DNA of 16,749 nt from Nocardioides sp. (GTDB lineage: Bacteria > Actinomycetota > Actinomycetes > Propionibacteriales > Nocardioidaceae): contig JASLDK010000354.1 in NCBI GenBank assembly GCA_030145945.1, positions 1-16,749 of the forward strand, given 5' to 3'. Shown piece after piece: positions 6,389 to 13,963 of the stretch. Every line of letters begins with the position of its first letter. The stretch's first letter is position 1. The notes under the pieces are model-generated. The model made no database searches. It saw nothing but the letters and a program-made list of their open reading frames with translations, and had not been told where the DNA came from. The position numbers were made by a program, and so were the translations under genes.

Positions 6389-6890
6389 GCATGCCCTTGA
6401 GCCGGCGACCGATCGCCTCCTGCTTCTCGCGATCCGCGGTCCGCTCGGCGATGGCCTGGCGCTTGTCCCACGACTTCTTGCCCTTGGCGAGGCCGATCTC
6501 GATCTTCGCGCGGCCCTTCACGAAGTAGAGCGACAGCGGGATGACGGTGTGCCCCTTCTCGCTGACCTTGCGCTCGATCTTGTCGATCTCGGCCCGGTTG
6601 AGCAGGAGCTTGCGCTTGCGCCGCGCAGCGTGGTTGGTCCAGGTCCCCTGGGCGTATTCAGGGATGTGGACGCCGTGCAGCCAGGCCTCGCCGCCGTCGA
6701 TGTCGACGAACCCGTCGACCAGGCTGGCGCGGCCCATCCGCAGCGACTTCACCTCGGTGCCCTGGAGCACCATGCCGGCCTCGAAGGTGTCCTCGATGTG
6801 GTAGTCGTGGCGCGCCTTCTTGTTGGATGCGACGAGCTTGTGCCCGCTCGCGTCCTCCTTCTTCGCGCCCGACTTCCCCGACTTCGCCAT
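6381..6890 (-). CDS. smpB: SsrA-binding protein SmpB
   Basis: A 169-residue SmpB, the tmRNA partner that takes the place of the codon-anticodon duplex in the decoding centre. Diagnostic segments: NKKARHDYHIEDTFEAGMVL (23-42), GTEVKSLRMGRASL (44-57), the HGVHIPEYAQGTW block, and a basic C-terminal tail with AKGKKSWDKRQ (about 135-145) that becomes helical in the mRNA channel. The length is slightly above the usual ~155-160 because of a lysine-rich N-terminal extension. The RNA partner ssrA is about 970 bases downstream on the same strand. It lies 35 bases after the M23 peptidase gene. A small hairpin CCTGA/TCAGG (6893-6907) sits just before the start codon. Confidence 0.97.
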   Translation of the reverse strand: MAKSGKSGAKKEDASGHKLVASNKKARHDYHIEDTFEAGMVLQGTEVKSLRMGRASLVDGFVDIDGGEAWLHGVHIPEYAQGTWTNHAARRKRKLLLNRAEIDKIERKVSEKGHTVIPLSLYFVKGRAKIEIGLAKGKKSWDKRQAIAERTADREKQEAIGRRLKGMRD

Positions 6891-6925
6891 GACCTGATTC
6901 TCTCAGGAGGTGGCAACCGGGTTTG

Positions 6926-8224
6926 TCACAGGTAGGTCATCGGGTCGACGGTGTTGCCGTTGACCATGACGATGAAGTGCAGGTGACACCCGGTGGACCA
7001 ACCGGTGCTGCCGGAATATCCGACGACCTGGCCGCGGCTGACCTTGGCGCCCTCGCCCACGGCGTACTTCGACAGGTGGTTGTAGACGAGCACCACGTCG
7101 GCACCATTGACCTTGCCGATCGCGAGGTAGAGCCGGTTGCCGTAGATCTCGTCGTAGTACTCGTTGATCACGGTGCCCGCAGCGCCGGCCCACAGCGCTG
7201 CACCGCACCCAGTGCCGAAGTCGGTGCCGTTGTGGAGGCCCCAGTAGCCGTAGATGGGATGGATCCGATAGCCGTACGGCGAGGTGATGGGTCCCGGCCC
7301 CGGCCGGGCCAGGAGTCCGCCGGTCGCTCCGTTGTAGCTGCCGTGCGCCTTCTGCGAGAGCGCGATGATCTTCTGCTTGATCTGCGCCTCCCGCTTCTCG
7401 AGGCGCTTGAGTGCGGCAACGTCCGCGGCACGGGCGGCGACGACCTCCTTGCGGATCGCCTTGGTGTGGGTGATCAGACCTGAGATCTGGGTCTCGGTCG
7501 CCGCAGCCTGGGACACGAGTCCGCTGATGGTGGTCACGTTGTCGTCCGCGGCCTTCTTCGCCGCAGCGACGCCGTCGCGCGCCGCCTTGACCTCGGTGCG
7601 CTGCTGCTGCATCGCGTCCTCGGCGGCGTTGAGACGTGTCAGCGCGTCGGCCTGCAGGCCCGTGACGATCTGGTCGGTCGTCTTGCCCATCAAGACGTCT
7701 TCGATATTTCCCGCATTCGCGTACGACGACAGCAGCGCGAGCCGCGGGTCGCCGCTGGTCGAGATGGAGATGATCGTGTCCCGGCTCGCCTCGCGTTGGA
7801 TGGCGACGTCGGCGCGCGCCTGCTCGAGCGCCTGCTTCGCGACGACGAGCTTTCCCTCGGCATCGGCCAGCTGGGTGGCGAGCGTGGCCGCGGCCGCCTG
7901 GGCGTTGGCGAGGTCGGCCTGCACCGCTGCCAGCCGGTTGCGTGCCGAGGTCAGGCTGCTCTTCGCCTTGCTCAGGCGCTTCTCGATCTTGGCGACCTTG
8001 GCGCTCGCCTCGTGTATGTCGCCCTTGACGGCCGAGATCTGACCGTTGACCTTGTGCTGCTTGGACTTGAGGTCGTCCCGATCGTCGGCGTGGGCCAACG
8101 GGATCGCGAGTCCGGCAACAGCGAGGACGGCAACCACTGCGGCGGCCAGCCATTGGGTGTGGGCCCACACGGGTCGCCGATCGAGGGCACGGCGCAGCCA
8201 CGGGGCGCTGGGGAAGGAGCGCAC
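6926..8224 (-). CDS. Secreted M23 (LytM) peptidoglycan endopeptidase with coiled coil, probable FtsEX effector
   Basis: A 432-residue exported murein hydrolase of EnvC/PcsB-like layout. A signal segment spans residues about 25-46 (ending PLAHADD). Long coiled coil follows (about 48-150 and 195-290, rich in A, K, E and Q), then a C-terminal LytM domain (310-432). The zinc motifs HxxxD (H331-D335, in GLHNGTDFG) and HxH (H414-H416, in CHLHF) are intact, with H383 in VYNHLS as a further active-site histidine, so the protein should be enzymatically active. It follows ftsX by 58 bases on the same strand. FtsEX in other bacteria controls just this kind of hydrolase across the membrane during septum splitting. 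The GTG start at 8224 has only a weak ribosome binding site. Confidence 0.9.
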   Translation of the reverse strand: MRSFPSAPWLRRALDRRPVWAHTQWLAAAVVAVLAVAGLAIPLAHADDRDDLKSKQHKVNGQISAVKGDIHEASAKVAKIEKRLSKAKSSLTSARNRLAAVQADLANAQAAAATLATQLADAEGKLVVAKQALEQARADVAIQREASRDTIISISTSGDPRLALLSSYANAGNIEDVLMGKTTDQIVTGLQADALTRLNAAEDAMQQQRTEVKAARDGVAAAKKAADDNVTTISGLVSQAAATETQISGLITHTKAIRKEVVAARAADVAALKRLEKREAQIKQKIIALSQKAHGSYNGATGGLLARPGPGPITSPYGYRIHPIYGYWGLHNGTDFGTGCGAALWAGAAGTVINEYYDEIYGNRLYLAIGKVNGADVVLVYNHLSKYAVGEGAKVSRGQVVGYSGSTGWSTGCHLHFIVMVNGNTVDPMTYL

Positions 8225-8282
8225 AGTGAAACCAATCAGTTCGTTCGGGGAAGTGAACGTCTCCGACGTTAGTAGGCGCGCA

Positions 8283-9230
8283 TCAGACTTTGACGTATTT
8301 GCGGGCCAGCAGGAGTGTCGGGATCAGGGTGAGTGCCGGCCCGAGGATCACGATGCCGGGCGGGAAGACCCCGATCAGGGCCTGGGTGAAGTCACCCCAG
8401 TCGACCCAGGGCAGGAACTCGACGTGGTCGGCAAGCGCCTTCTCGACACCCCAGTGCTGGAAGGCGGCGAGCACGCCGGTCGCCAGGGCGACGCCGACGA
8501 TGGAGGCGACCAGCGCCTCGAGCAGGAAGGGCAGCGCGATGTAGAGCGTGGACGCACCCACCAGACGCATGATCGCGATCTCCCGGCGCCGGGCCAGCGC
8601 AGCCAGTCGGATCGTGTTGGTGACCTGCAGCAACGCAGCGAAGAGCAGGAAGGCAGCGCCGATCCACGAGCCGTACTTGAGGACCGTCATGATCCCGAAG
8701 ATCTGCCCCAGTGCCTTGCGCTGATCCTGGATCACCGAGACCCCGTCGAGTCCCTCCAAGGCGCTGATGATGCCGTCGGCCTTCTCCGGCGACTTGAGGG
8801 TCACCCAGTAGGCGGCCGGCCAGCCCTCCTTGGTCACGACCGGGTTCGTTCCCTCGAACGGCGCCTCGGAGTGGTTGCGCTTGGCCTGCGCGTAGGCCAG
8901 GTCGTAACCCTGCTCCTTGGTCTGGAACCGGTACGAAGCGACCTCGTCACTGTCCTTGATCTCCGCCTCGATCCGCTGCTGCTGATCGGCGGTGATCTCG
9001 CCGCTCGCACAGTTGGGACTGTGCGAGGGGTCGTCGTTCACGCACAGGTTGACGAGGATCTTGAGCTCGTCACCGAGGCTGGCGCGGGCGATGGTCGCCT
9101 CGCGCTGGACCAGGATCCCGATGCCCGCCAGGGAGAGGGAGACGAAGAGAGTGACGATGACCGCGAGGTGCATGGACAGGTTCCGGCGCAGGCCGGTTCG
9201 GAGCTCGGTGAAGACATAGCGCAACTGCAT
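8283..9230 (-). CDS. ftsX: Cell division protein FtsX
   Basis: A 315-residue permease-like subunit of the FtsEX complex, which couples cytoplasmic ATP hydrolysis to activation of a peptidoglycan hydrolase outside. Four membrane segments are seen, near residues 21-43, 186-206, 232-256 and 283-307. The large extracellular domain (about 44-185) sits between the first two, where effectors bind. Cysteines 63 and 74 within a DDPSHSPNC loop could form a disulphide. ALARRREIAIMRLVGAS (211-227) is the cytoplasmic coupling segment typical of FtsX. The start ATG (9230) lies 21 bases after the ftsE stop; GAGGAG is present in that gap, though about 13 bases from the ATG. Confidence 0.95.
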   Translation of the reverse strand: MQLRYVFTELRTGLRRNLSMHLAVIVTLFVSLSLAGIGILVQREATIARASLGDELKILVNLCVNDDPSHSPNCASGEITADQQQRIEAEIKDSDEVASYRFQTKEQGYDLAYAQAKRNHSEAPFEGTNPVVTKEGWPAAYWVTLKSPEKADGIISALEGLDGVSVIQDQRKALGQIFGIMTVLKYGSWIGAAFLLFAALLQVTNTIRLAALARRREIAIMRLVGASTLYIALPFLLEALVASIVGVALATGVLAAFQHWGVEKALADHVEFLPWVDWGDFTQALIGVFPPGIVILGPALTLIPTLLLARKYVKV

Positions 9231-9251
9231 GGTGGCGGAGGTTCTCCTCGA

Positions 9252-9941
9252 TCAGTGCTGGAAGCCGTAGCTGCCGGACGCCTCGTCGCGCACGACCTTG
9301 CCGTGCTCCAACTCGATCACCCGCTTGGTGAACTGGTCGACGATGCCGTGGTCGTGGGTGGCCATCACGACCGTCGTACCGGTCTGGTTGATGTCGCCCA
9401 GCAGGTTCATGATCCCGACGGAGGTGGCCGGGTCGAGGTTGCCGGTCGGCTCGTCGGCGATCAGGATCATCGGCCGGTTGACGAACGCGCGCGCGATGGC
9501 GACCCGCTGCTGCTCACCGCCCGACAACTCGTCCGGCATCCGGTCGGCCTTGTCCTTGAGACCGACGAGCTCGAGGGTCTCGGGAACGACCTTGGCGATC
9601 TCGCGGTGCGACTTGCCGATGACCTGCTGTGCGAACGCGACGTTCTCGGAGACCGTCTTGTTCGGGAGCAGCCGGAAGTCCTGGAAGACCGTGCCGATCT
9701 GGCGACGCAGCCGGGGCACCTTCCACCCGGCCATCCGGTTGATCTCCTTGCCCGCGACATGGACCCGTCCCGTCGTCGGCCGCAACTCCCGCAGAACCAA
9801 CCGCAGCGCGGTCGACTTGCCGGAGCCGGAGGTGCCGACGAGATAGACGAACTCGCCCTTGTCGATGTCGAGGGTGACCTGGTCGAGCGCCGGCTTGCCG
9901 GGGCCCGGGTAGCGCTTGGTGACCTTCTCGAAGCGAATCAC
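9252..9941 (-). CDS. ftsE: Cell division ATP-binding protein FtsE
   Basis: A 229-residue ABC ATPase, partner of FtsX. Walker A is GTSGSGKST (36-44), the FtsE-typical Q-loop FQDFRLLP is at 86-93, the signature LSGGEQ at 139-144, Walker B ILIADEP at 159-165 and the H-loop histidine H196 in ATHDHG. All catalytic residues are present. The start is GTG 9941 (VIRFEKVTKRYP), with TAACCT seven bases upstream, suggesting a leaderless transcript. The frame remains open upstream to 10124 but that extension is not FtsE-like. ftsE, ftsX and the M23 gene are closely spaced and likely co-transcribed. Confidence 0.96.
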   Translation of the reverse strand: MIRFEKVTKRYPGPGKPALDQVTLDIDKGEFVYLVGTSGSGKSTALRLVLRELRPTTGRVHVAGKEINRMAGWKVPRLRRQIGTVFQDFRLLPNKTVSENVAFAQQVIGKSHREIAKVVPETLELVGLKDKADRMPDELSGGEQQRVAIARAFVNRPMILIADEPTGNLDPATSVGIMNLLGDINQTGTTVVMATHDHGIVDQFTKRVIELEHGKVVRDEASGSYGFQH

Positions 9942-9948
9942 TGGCCCG

Positions 9949-9954
9949 AGGTTA
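9949..9954 (-). promoter_or_regulatory. Candidate -10 box for leaderless ftsE
   Basis: On the minus strand TAACCT ends seven bases before the GTG start of ftsE. This is the spacing at which transcription would begin at the start codon itself, a frequent arrangement in actinomycetes. No clear -35 hexamer is visible, and there is no ribosome binding site between the box and the start. Confidence 0.5.
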
Positions 9955-10022
9955 CGCGAGTGCCCCAGACGAGCGCGGGAACGCAGCCGGGTGCGTCGCG
10001 GTGACCTCGCACACCGCGTCGG

Positions 10023-10028
10023 TAGGGT
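10023..10028 (+). promoter_or_regulatory. Candidate -10 box for leaderless gene at 10036
   Basis: TAGGGT ends seven bases before the GTG at 10036, with GTGACC (10001-10006) as a possible -35 hexamer at a 16-base spacing. No ribosome binding site separates the box from the start codon. The geometry fits a leaderless transcript. Confidence 0.5.
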
Positions 10029-10035
10029 TGCGTCC

Positions 10036-10695
10036 GTGCCGACGGTCCTGCGTGCGCTGCTGCTCTCAGCGCTGCTCACGCTCGCGCCCGTCGCGATCGG
10101 AGTGGCGCTGTCGGGTGACCGCACGCCGACCCGCGAGCCCGCCGCCTATCGCGGCACCGACCTGGCCGACTTCGACACCACCAAGGCGGTCGTCCAGCGG
10201 GCACCCTTCTGTGACCTCATCCCCAAGGCTGCGGTCGCGAAGGCACTCGGCGACAAGGACGCGACACTCGCGGAGTACGCCAACGGCGAGCAGTCCGACG
10301 CCTTCCCGGACGGCGACGTCGCACACGAGTACGGCTGTCGGTTCTCCCCGGCCGACACGGCTGCTGACACGGCATCGTCGGCCGTCCCCAATGAGGCTCG
10401 CGGCTGGGTGTTCGCTCCCCCCATCACCGCAGATGCCGCTGCGGCCCTCCTCGCCGCCCCCGCACCCGCGGGATGTACGCCGGTAGCCGACGCCCCGGCG
10501 TACGGGAAACCTTCGGCGGCGTGGTCCTGTCCGGCCGAGGGAAGCCAGACGGTCTCCTTCCGTGGGTTGTTCGGCGACGCCTGGTTGACCTGCAGCCTGA
10601 CCCTGGCCAGCGACGTCGCACAGGCCGACCTCGTCGAACGGGCGGGCCGGTGGTGCGTGACCGTGGCCCAGGCGGCCTCGGTGCCGCTGAACTGA
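10036..10695 (+). CDS. Exported or membrane-anchored six-cysteine protein of unknown function
   Basis: A 219-residue protein that I do not recognise with confidence. Residues 4-26 are a hydrophobic signal or anchor segment without a lipobox cysteine. The mature part contains exactly six cysteines (59, 101, 147, 165, 186, 207), suggesting three disulphides. The spacing, with CDLIPKAAVAKALG near the start of the domain, is reminiscent of DUF3558-type actinobacterial surface proteins; this is resemblance only. The start is GTG 10036, chosen because a -10 box sits seven bases upstream; the frame is open further upstream (to 9916) but that part overlaps ftsE and its promoter. Divergent from ftsE, 94 bases apart. 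Confidence 0.75.
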   Translation: MPTVLRALLLSALLTLAPVAIGVALSGDRTPTREPAAYRGTDLADFDTTKAVVQRAPFCDLIPKAAVAKALGDKDATLAEYANGEQSDAFPDGDVAHEYGCRFSPADTAADTASSAVPNEARGWVFAPPITADAAAALLAAPAPAGCTPVADAPAYGKPSAAWSCPAEGSQTVSFRGLFGDAWLTCSLTLASDVAQADLVERAGRWCVTVAQAASVPLN

Positions 10696-10745
10696 CCTGA
10701 GCATCCGATCGGCTCGATCCGGTAGGACGTAGGTCCCGAATCGCG

Positions 10746-10778
10746 CGGCCACCGCTCACCCGCCGCAGGGCGTGGCCG
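10746..10778 (+). other. Inverted repeat upstream of the metalloprotease gene
   Basis: CGGCCAC (10746-10752) pairs exactly with GTGGCCG (10772-10778) across a 19-base loop. It lies 50 bases after the six-cysteine gene and just before the metalloprotease start. It could terminate the upstream transcript or lie in the 5' leader of the next gene. The alternative GTG start (10772) falls inside the right arm. Confidence 0.3.
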
Positions 10779-10789
10779 ATCACGCCTTC

Positions 10790-12613
10790 ATGGCAATCCT
10801 CCTGCGCGCCGGACTCGGGCTCGCGGGACTGTCCCTGGGACTCGGCATCCTGGGGGTCCCGTCAGCAGCCCTGGGCGACGACACCAACACCCCCTCCACG
10901 GTGGCGGGCATCACCGCAGCCGAGGCCCGTCTGCTCGCGAAGGATCCCTCGCTCCGGGCCTCCGCGGACGGCACGTTGTACGCCGTCGACGAGTGGCAGC
11001 CGCCGGCAGGAGCGACTTCGGGGGGAACAGCCACGGCCAAGGCCGGTGCCGCAGCAGCGACGAGCACTCAGGAGTCACCGGCGACCGCCGCGGCGCTCGC
11101 CGACGCCTTCACCCTGCACAGCCTTCCCGGCGCCCCCCGCACGATCTACCTCGACTTCGACGGGGGCAGCCTTCTCGGCGCCAACTCCTGGCTCGCGCAG
11201 GGCCTGTCATCGTTGCTGCTCCCCGGCCTGTCGACCCTTCTCTTCAGCGGGTGGTCGATCGACGGCTACGCCACCTTCTCCGACGCCGAGTTGGCCATCA
11301 TCAAGGAGGTCTGGGCTCGCGTCGCCGAGGACTACTCCGCATGGAACGTCGATGTCACCACGCAGGAGCCCGTCGTCGGCTCGCTGTGGCGGGCCTCCAG
11401 CAACGACCAGGTGTACGGCGTACGCGTCGCCTTCACCAATGACACCAACATCCAGGCCAAACTGTGCAACGGCTCCTGTGGCGGGATCTCCTGGATCGGC
11501 ACGTTCAATGCGATCACCAACGGCGAGACCCGGAGCCCGGCATGGGTGTTCCCGTCATCGCTCGGCAACAAGGCCAAGAACCTCGCTGAAGCCGCGTCCC
11601 ACGAGGCCGGCCACTCACTCGGCCTCTCACACGACGGCAGCGGCACGTCCGGCTACTACGCGGGCAACTCGTTGTGGGGTCCGATCATGGGCAGTCCCTA
11701 CAGCTCTGCGATCACCCAGTGGTCGCGAGGCGACTACGTCGGCGCCAACAACCGTGAGGACGACCTCGGTGTGCTGGCCACCTACGGCCTCCCGCCCCGC
11801 GTCGACGAGGCCGGTAGCACGCCCGCGACGGCCGCCGCTCTGACCACGCTGCCGAACGGTGACGGCGTCATCTCCTCCCCGACCGACAGCGACTGGTATG
11901 CCCTGACGTCCTGCATCGGCGGCATGACCGCGTCCGCATCGCCGGCCGACGTCGGGCCCAACCTCGACATCATGCTCTCGTTGTACGACAGCGCAGGGCG
12001 ACTGTTGATGTCGAACGCACCCGCCACCTCCCGCACCACGACCGGGATCTCCGGCATGGGCGCCTCGCTGGCGACGCCGCTGGTCGGTGGCCCCTACTAC
12101 CTGGCCGTCTCCAGCGCCGGTTCCGGCTCGGGCGGCGCCTCGTCGTGGAGCAGCGGTGGTTACGACTCCTACGGAAGCATCGGGACCTACCACCTGGCGA
12201 TGGCCGGATGCGCCGGTGGGAGCGGCATCCCCGTGCCACCGCCGGACGAGGTCCTGCTCGACCCCATGGGCCTGCTCCTCCCCGAGACCAACGCCCCAGC
12301 GAGCCGACCGGGCCGTCTCGCTGCACCGATGGTCCGCAAGGGCGCGCGCGGAGGGAAGGTGACGATCAGCGCTGACTGGGGTCTTCCGCCTGCAGGCACT
12401 TCCGTCACCGGCTACGGGCTGCGCGCGTTCCGGCTCAGCGCGAAGGGGAAGGTCCTCGAGCGCAGGGTCGTGCCGACCGTCGCGGGTGGTACGACGACGG
12501 GCGTGGTGCTGACATTGCCGCGCAAGGGCCGCTGGGCAGTGTCCCTGCGCGCGCGCAACGAACTCGGTTGGGGCCCCTACAGCGCCCGCTCCGCGGGAGC
12601 CAAGGCCCGCTGA
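10790..12613 (+). CDS. Secreted zinc metalloprotease (metzincin type) with C-terminal accessory domains
   Basis: A 607-residue exported protein. The signal peptide is about residues 1-30 (MAILLRAGLGLAG...SAALGDD), followed by a prodomain-like, Ala/Thr-rich region to about 105. The catalytic domain spans about 110-335. It has the full metzincin zinc motif HEAGHSLGLSH (271-281) and a GPIMG segment (about 297-301) fitting the Met-turn. Residues about 338-475 resemble a bacterial pre-peptidase C-terminal (PPC) domain (DSDWYAL, LDIMLSLYD, GGPYYLAV), and about 505-605 a fibronectin type III-like domain. Start choice: ATG 10790 gives a compact signal peptide; GTG 10772 would add six residues. It may degrade extracellular protein; substrate unknown. 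It converges on prfB with only 16 bases between. Confidence 0.85.
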   Translation: MAILLRAGLGLAGLSLGLGILGVPSAALGDDTNTPSTVAGITAAEARLLAKDPSLRASADGTLYAVDEWQPPAGATSGGTATAKAGAAAATSTQESPATAAALADAFTLHSLPGAPRTIYLDFDGGSLLGANSWLAQGLSSLLLPGLSTLLFSGWSIDGYATFSDAELAIIKEVWARVAEDYSAWNVDVTTQEPVVGSLWRASSNDQVYGVRVAFTNDTNIQAKLCNGSCGGISWIGTFNAITNGETRSPAWVFPSSLGNKAKNLAEAASHEAGHSLGLSHDGSGTSGYYAGNSLWGPIMGSPYSSAITQWSRGDYVGANNREDDLGVLATYGLPPRVDEAGSTPATAAALTTLPNGDGVISSPTDSDWYALTSCIGGMTASASPADVGPNLDIMLSLYDSAGRLLMSNAPATSRTTTGISGMGASLATPLVGGPYYLAVSSAGSGSGGASSWSSGGYDSYGSIGTYHLAMAGCAGGSGIPVPPPDEVLLDPMGLLLPETNAPASRPGRLAAPMVRKGARGGKVTISADWGLPPAGTSVTGYGLRAFRLSAKGKVLERRVVPTVAGGTTTGVVLTLPRKGRWAVSLRARNELGWGPYSARSAGAKAR

Positions 12614-12615
12614 GC

Positions 12616-12629
12616 CGACAGGCCTGTCG
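12616..12629. terminator. 14-bp perfect palindrome between convergent genes
   Basis: CGACAGGCCTGTCG is exactly self-complementary and occupies almost the entire gap between the metalloprotease stop and the prfB stop. As RNA it would fold as a 5-bp stem with a GGCC loop on either strand. It may be a weak bidirectional terminator or a protein-binding site; no T-run is present. Confidence 0.35.
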
Positions 12630-13748
12630 TCAGTTGGCGTCAGCTTGTTCAGCACCCCGACGCCAGCGGATGCCCGCTTCCAGGAAGCCGTCGATCTCGC
12701 CGTCGAAGACCGGCTGCGGGTTGCCGGTCTCGAAGCCGGTGCGCAGGTCCTTGACGATCTGGTAGGGGTTGAGGACGTAGTTGCGCATCTGGTCGCCCCA
12801 ACTCGCGGCCACGTCGCCCTTGAGGTCCTTCTTCAGAGCGGCCTCCTCAGCCTTCTTCTTGGCGAGAAGCTTGGCCTTGAGAACGATCATCGCGGCAGCC
12901 TTGTTCTGCAGCTGCGACTTCTCGTTCTGGCAGGAGACGACGATGCCGGTCGGGATGTGGGTGAGTCGCACCGCGGAGTCGGTCGTGTTGACCGACTGGC
13001 CGCCGGGTCCACCCGAACGGAAGACGTCGGTGCGGATGTCGTTCTCGTCGACCTCGATCTCGTCGGTCTGCTCGAGCTGGGGCACGACCTCGACCGCAGC
13101 GAACGACGTCTGCCGTCGGCCCTGGTTGTCGAACGGGCTGATCCGGACCAGCCGGTGGGTGCCGACCTCGACCGACAGCGTGCCGTAGGCATAGGGCGCG
13201 CGGATCGCGAACTCGGCCGACTTGATGCCGGCTTCCTCCGCATAGGACACGTCGTAGACCTCGACGGGGTACTTGTTGCGCTCGGCCCAGCGGGTGTACA
13301 TCCGCATCAGCATCTCGGCGAAGTCGGCAGCATCGACCCCGCCGGCGCCGGATCGGATGGAGACGATGGCCTCGCGCTCGTCGTACTCCCCCGACAGGAG
13401 GGTGCGGACCTCGAGCCCCTCGACGGCCGTCTTGATGCGGCCGAGTTCGGCGTCGGCCTCGGCGAGAGTGTCGGCGTCGCCCTCCTCCGCCGCGAGCTCG
13501 GCCAGCACACCGAGGTCGTCGATGCGCTGCTGCAGCCCGCGGAACCGCTCGACCTGGCCCTGCAGGCTGGAGAGACGTCCGGTGACGCGGGTGGCGTTGG
13601 CCTGGTCGTCCCACAGGTCAGGCGCAGCGACCTGAACGCCGAGGTCGGCGATCTCCTGCTCCATCTTCGGCAGGTCGAGGACCTGCTCGATGGTGTGCAT
13701 CGTCGCAGTCAGCTGCTTGATCTCGGCGTCATAATCGGGGCCAGCCAC
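12630..13748 (-). CDS. prfB: Peptide chain release factor 2
   Basis: A 372-residue class I release factor that ends translation at UGA and UAA. The stop-codon recognition tripeptide SPF (204-206, in RISPFDNQG) identifies it as RF2 rather than RF1, which has PxT. The catalytic GGQ is at 249-251 (SGGPGGQSVN). The N-terminal helical domain, domain 2/4 core and C-terminal NPYQIVKDLRTG segment are complete. There is no in-frame TGA near residue 25 and no Shine-Dalgarno-like slip site, so the programmed +1 frameshift of many other bacterial prfB genes is absent. Start chosen: GTG 13748, eight bases after TAACCT, implying a leaderless message; a TTG three codons upstream is possible. The gene ends in TGA, a codon read by its own product. 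Confidence 0.96.
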   Translation of the reverse strand: MAGPDYDAEIKQLTATMHTIEQVLDLPKMEQEIADLGVQVAAPDLWDDQANATRVTGRLSSLQGQVERFRGLQQRIDDLGVLAELAAEEGDADTLAEADAELGRIKTAVEGLEVRTLLSGEYDEREAIVSIRSGAGGVDAADFAEMLMRMYTRWAERNKYPVEVYDVSYAEEAGIKSAEFAIRAPYAYGTLSVEVGTHRLVRISPFDNQGRRQTSFAAVEVVPQLEQTDEIEVDENDIRTDVFRSGGPGGQSVNTTDSAVRLTHIPTGIVVSCQNEKSQLQNKAAAMIVLKAKLLAKKKAEEAALKKDLKGDVAASWGDQMRNYVLNPYQIVKDLRTGFETGNPQPVFDGEIDGFLEAGIRWRRGAEQADAN

Positions 13749-13756
13749 AAGGAGCA

Positions 13757-13762
13757 AGGTTA
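13757..13762 (-). promoter_or_regulatory. Candidate -10 box for leaderless prfB
   Basis: On the minus strand TAACCT ends eight bases before the GTG start of prfB. It is the same hexamer found before ftsE. No ribosome binding site lies between it and the start codon, which points to a leaderless transcript. Confidence 0.45.
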
Positions 13763-13821
13763 CGGCGCGGATGCTGTCGGGGCGAACCGCGGGCCGCGTG
13801 AGGTCCAGGCGTGGCCGCCGG

Positions 13822-13890
13822 AAGTTAAAAGTGAACTTGTTTCAGAAAAGTGATGTGCTCGGCGTCACAACCTGCTTGACTCCGTTCACT
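13822..13890. promoter_or_regulatory. AT-rich island with inverted repeat upstream of the Ig-repeat protein
   Basis: The 215-base gap between the divergent prfB and Ig-repeat genes contains a distinctly AT-rich stretch (13822-13857; for example GTTAAAAGTGAAC and TTCAGAAAAGTGATG) in otherwise GC-rich DNA. AGTGAAC (13830-13836) and GTTCACT (13884-13890) are exact inverted copies. TTGACT lies at about 13877-13882. This is the best candidate for the promoter or regulator-binding region of the large surface protein, leaving a leader of roughly 80-100 bases. Nothing else is recognised in 13891-13963. Confidence 0.35.
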
Positions 13891-13963
13891 CCCTCCGCCA
13901 CATGGGCTCCCCGTGCCCGTTCTTCTCGGGTGGCATTCCCCCACGACACGTGGATGGTGACGC

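Noticed and set aside
8046..10004. A 652-codon plus-strand open frame
   Set aside because: It is antisense to ftsX, ftsE and the M23 gene, all of which have clear family motifs. The translated product is an Asp/Arg/Gly/Leu-rich mirror of those genes.
12630..13748. Programmed +1 frameshift in prfB
   Set aside because: The reading frame is continuous from the start codon through all domains, with no early in-frame TGA, so no frameshift is needed.
12645..13853. A 402-codon plus-strand open frame
   Set aside because: It is antisense to prfB, which has intact SPF and GGQ motifs. No independent domain is visible.
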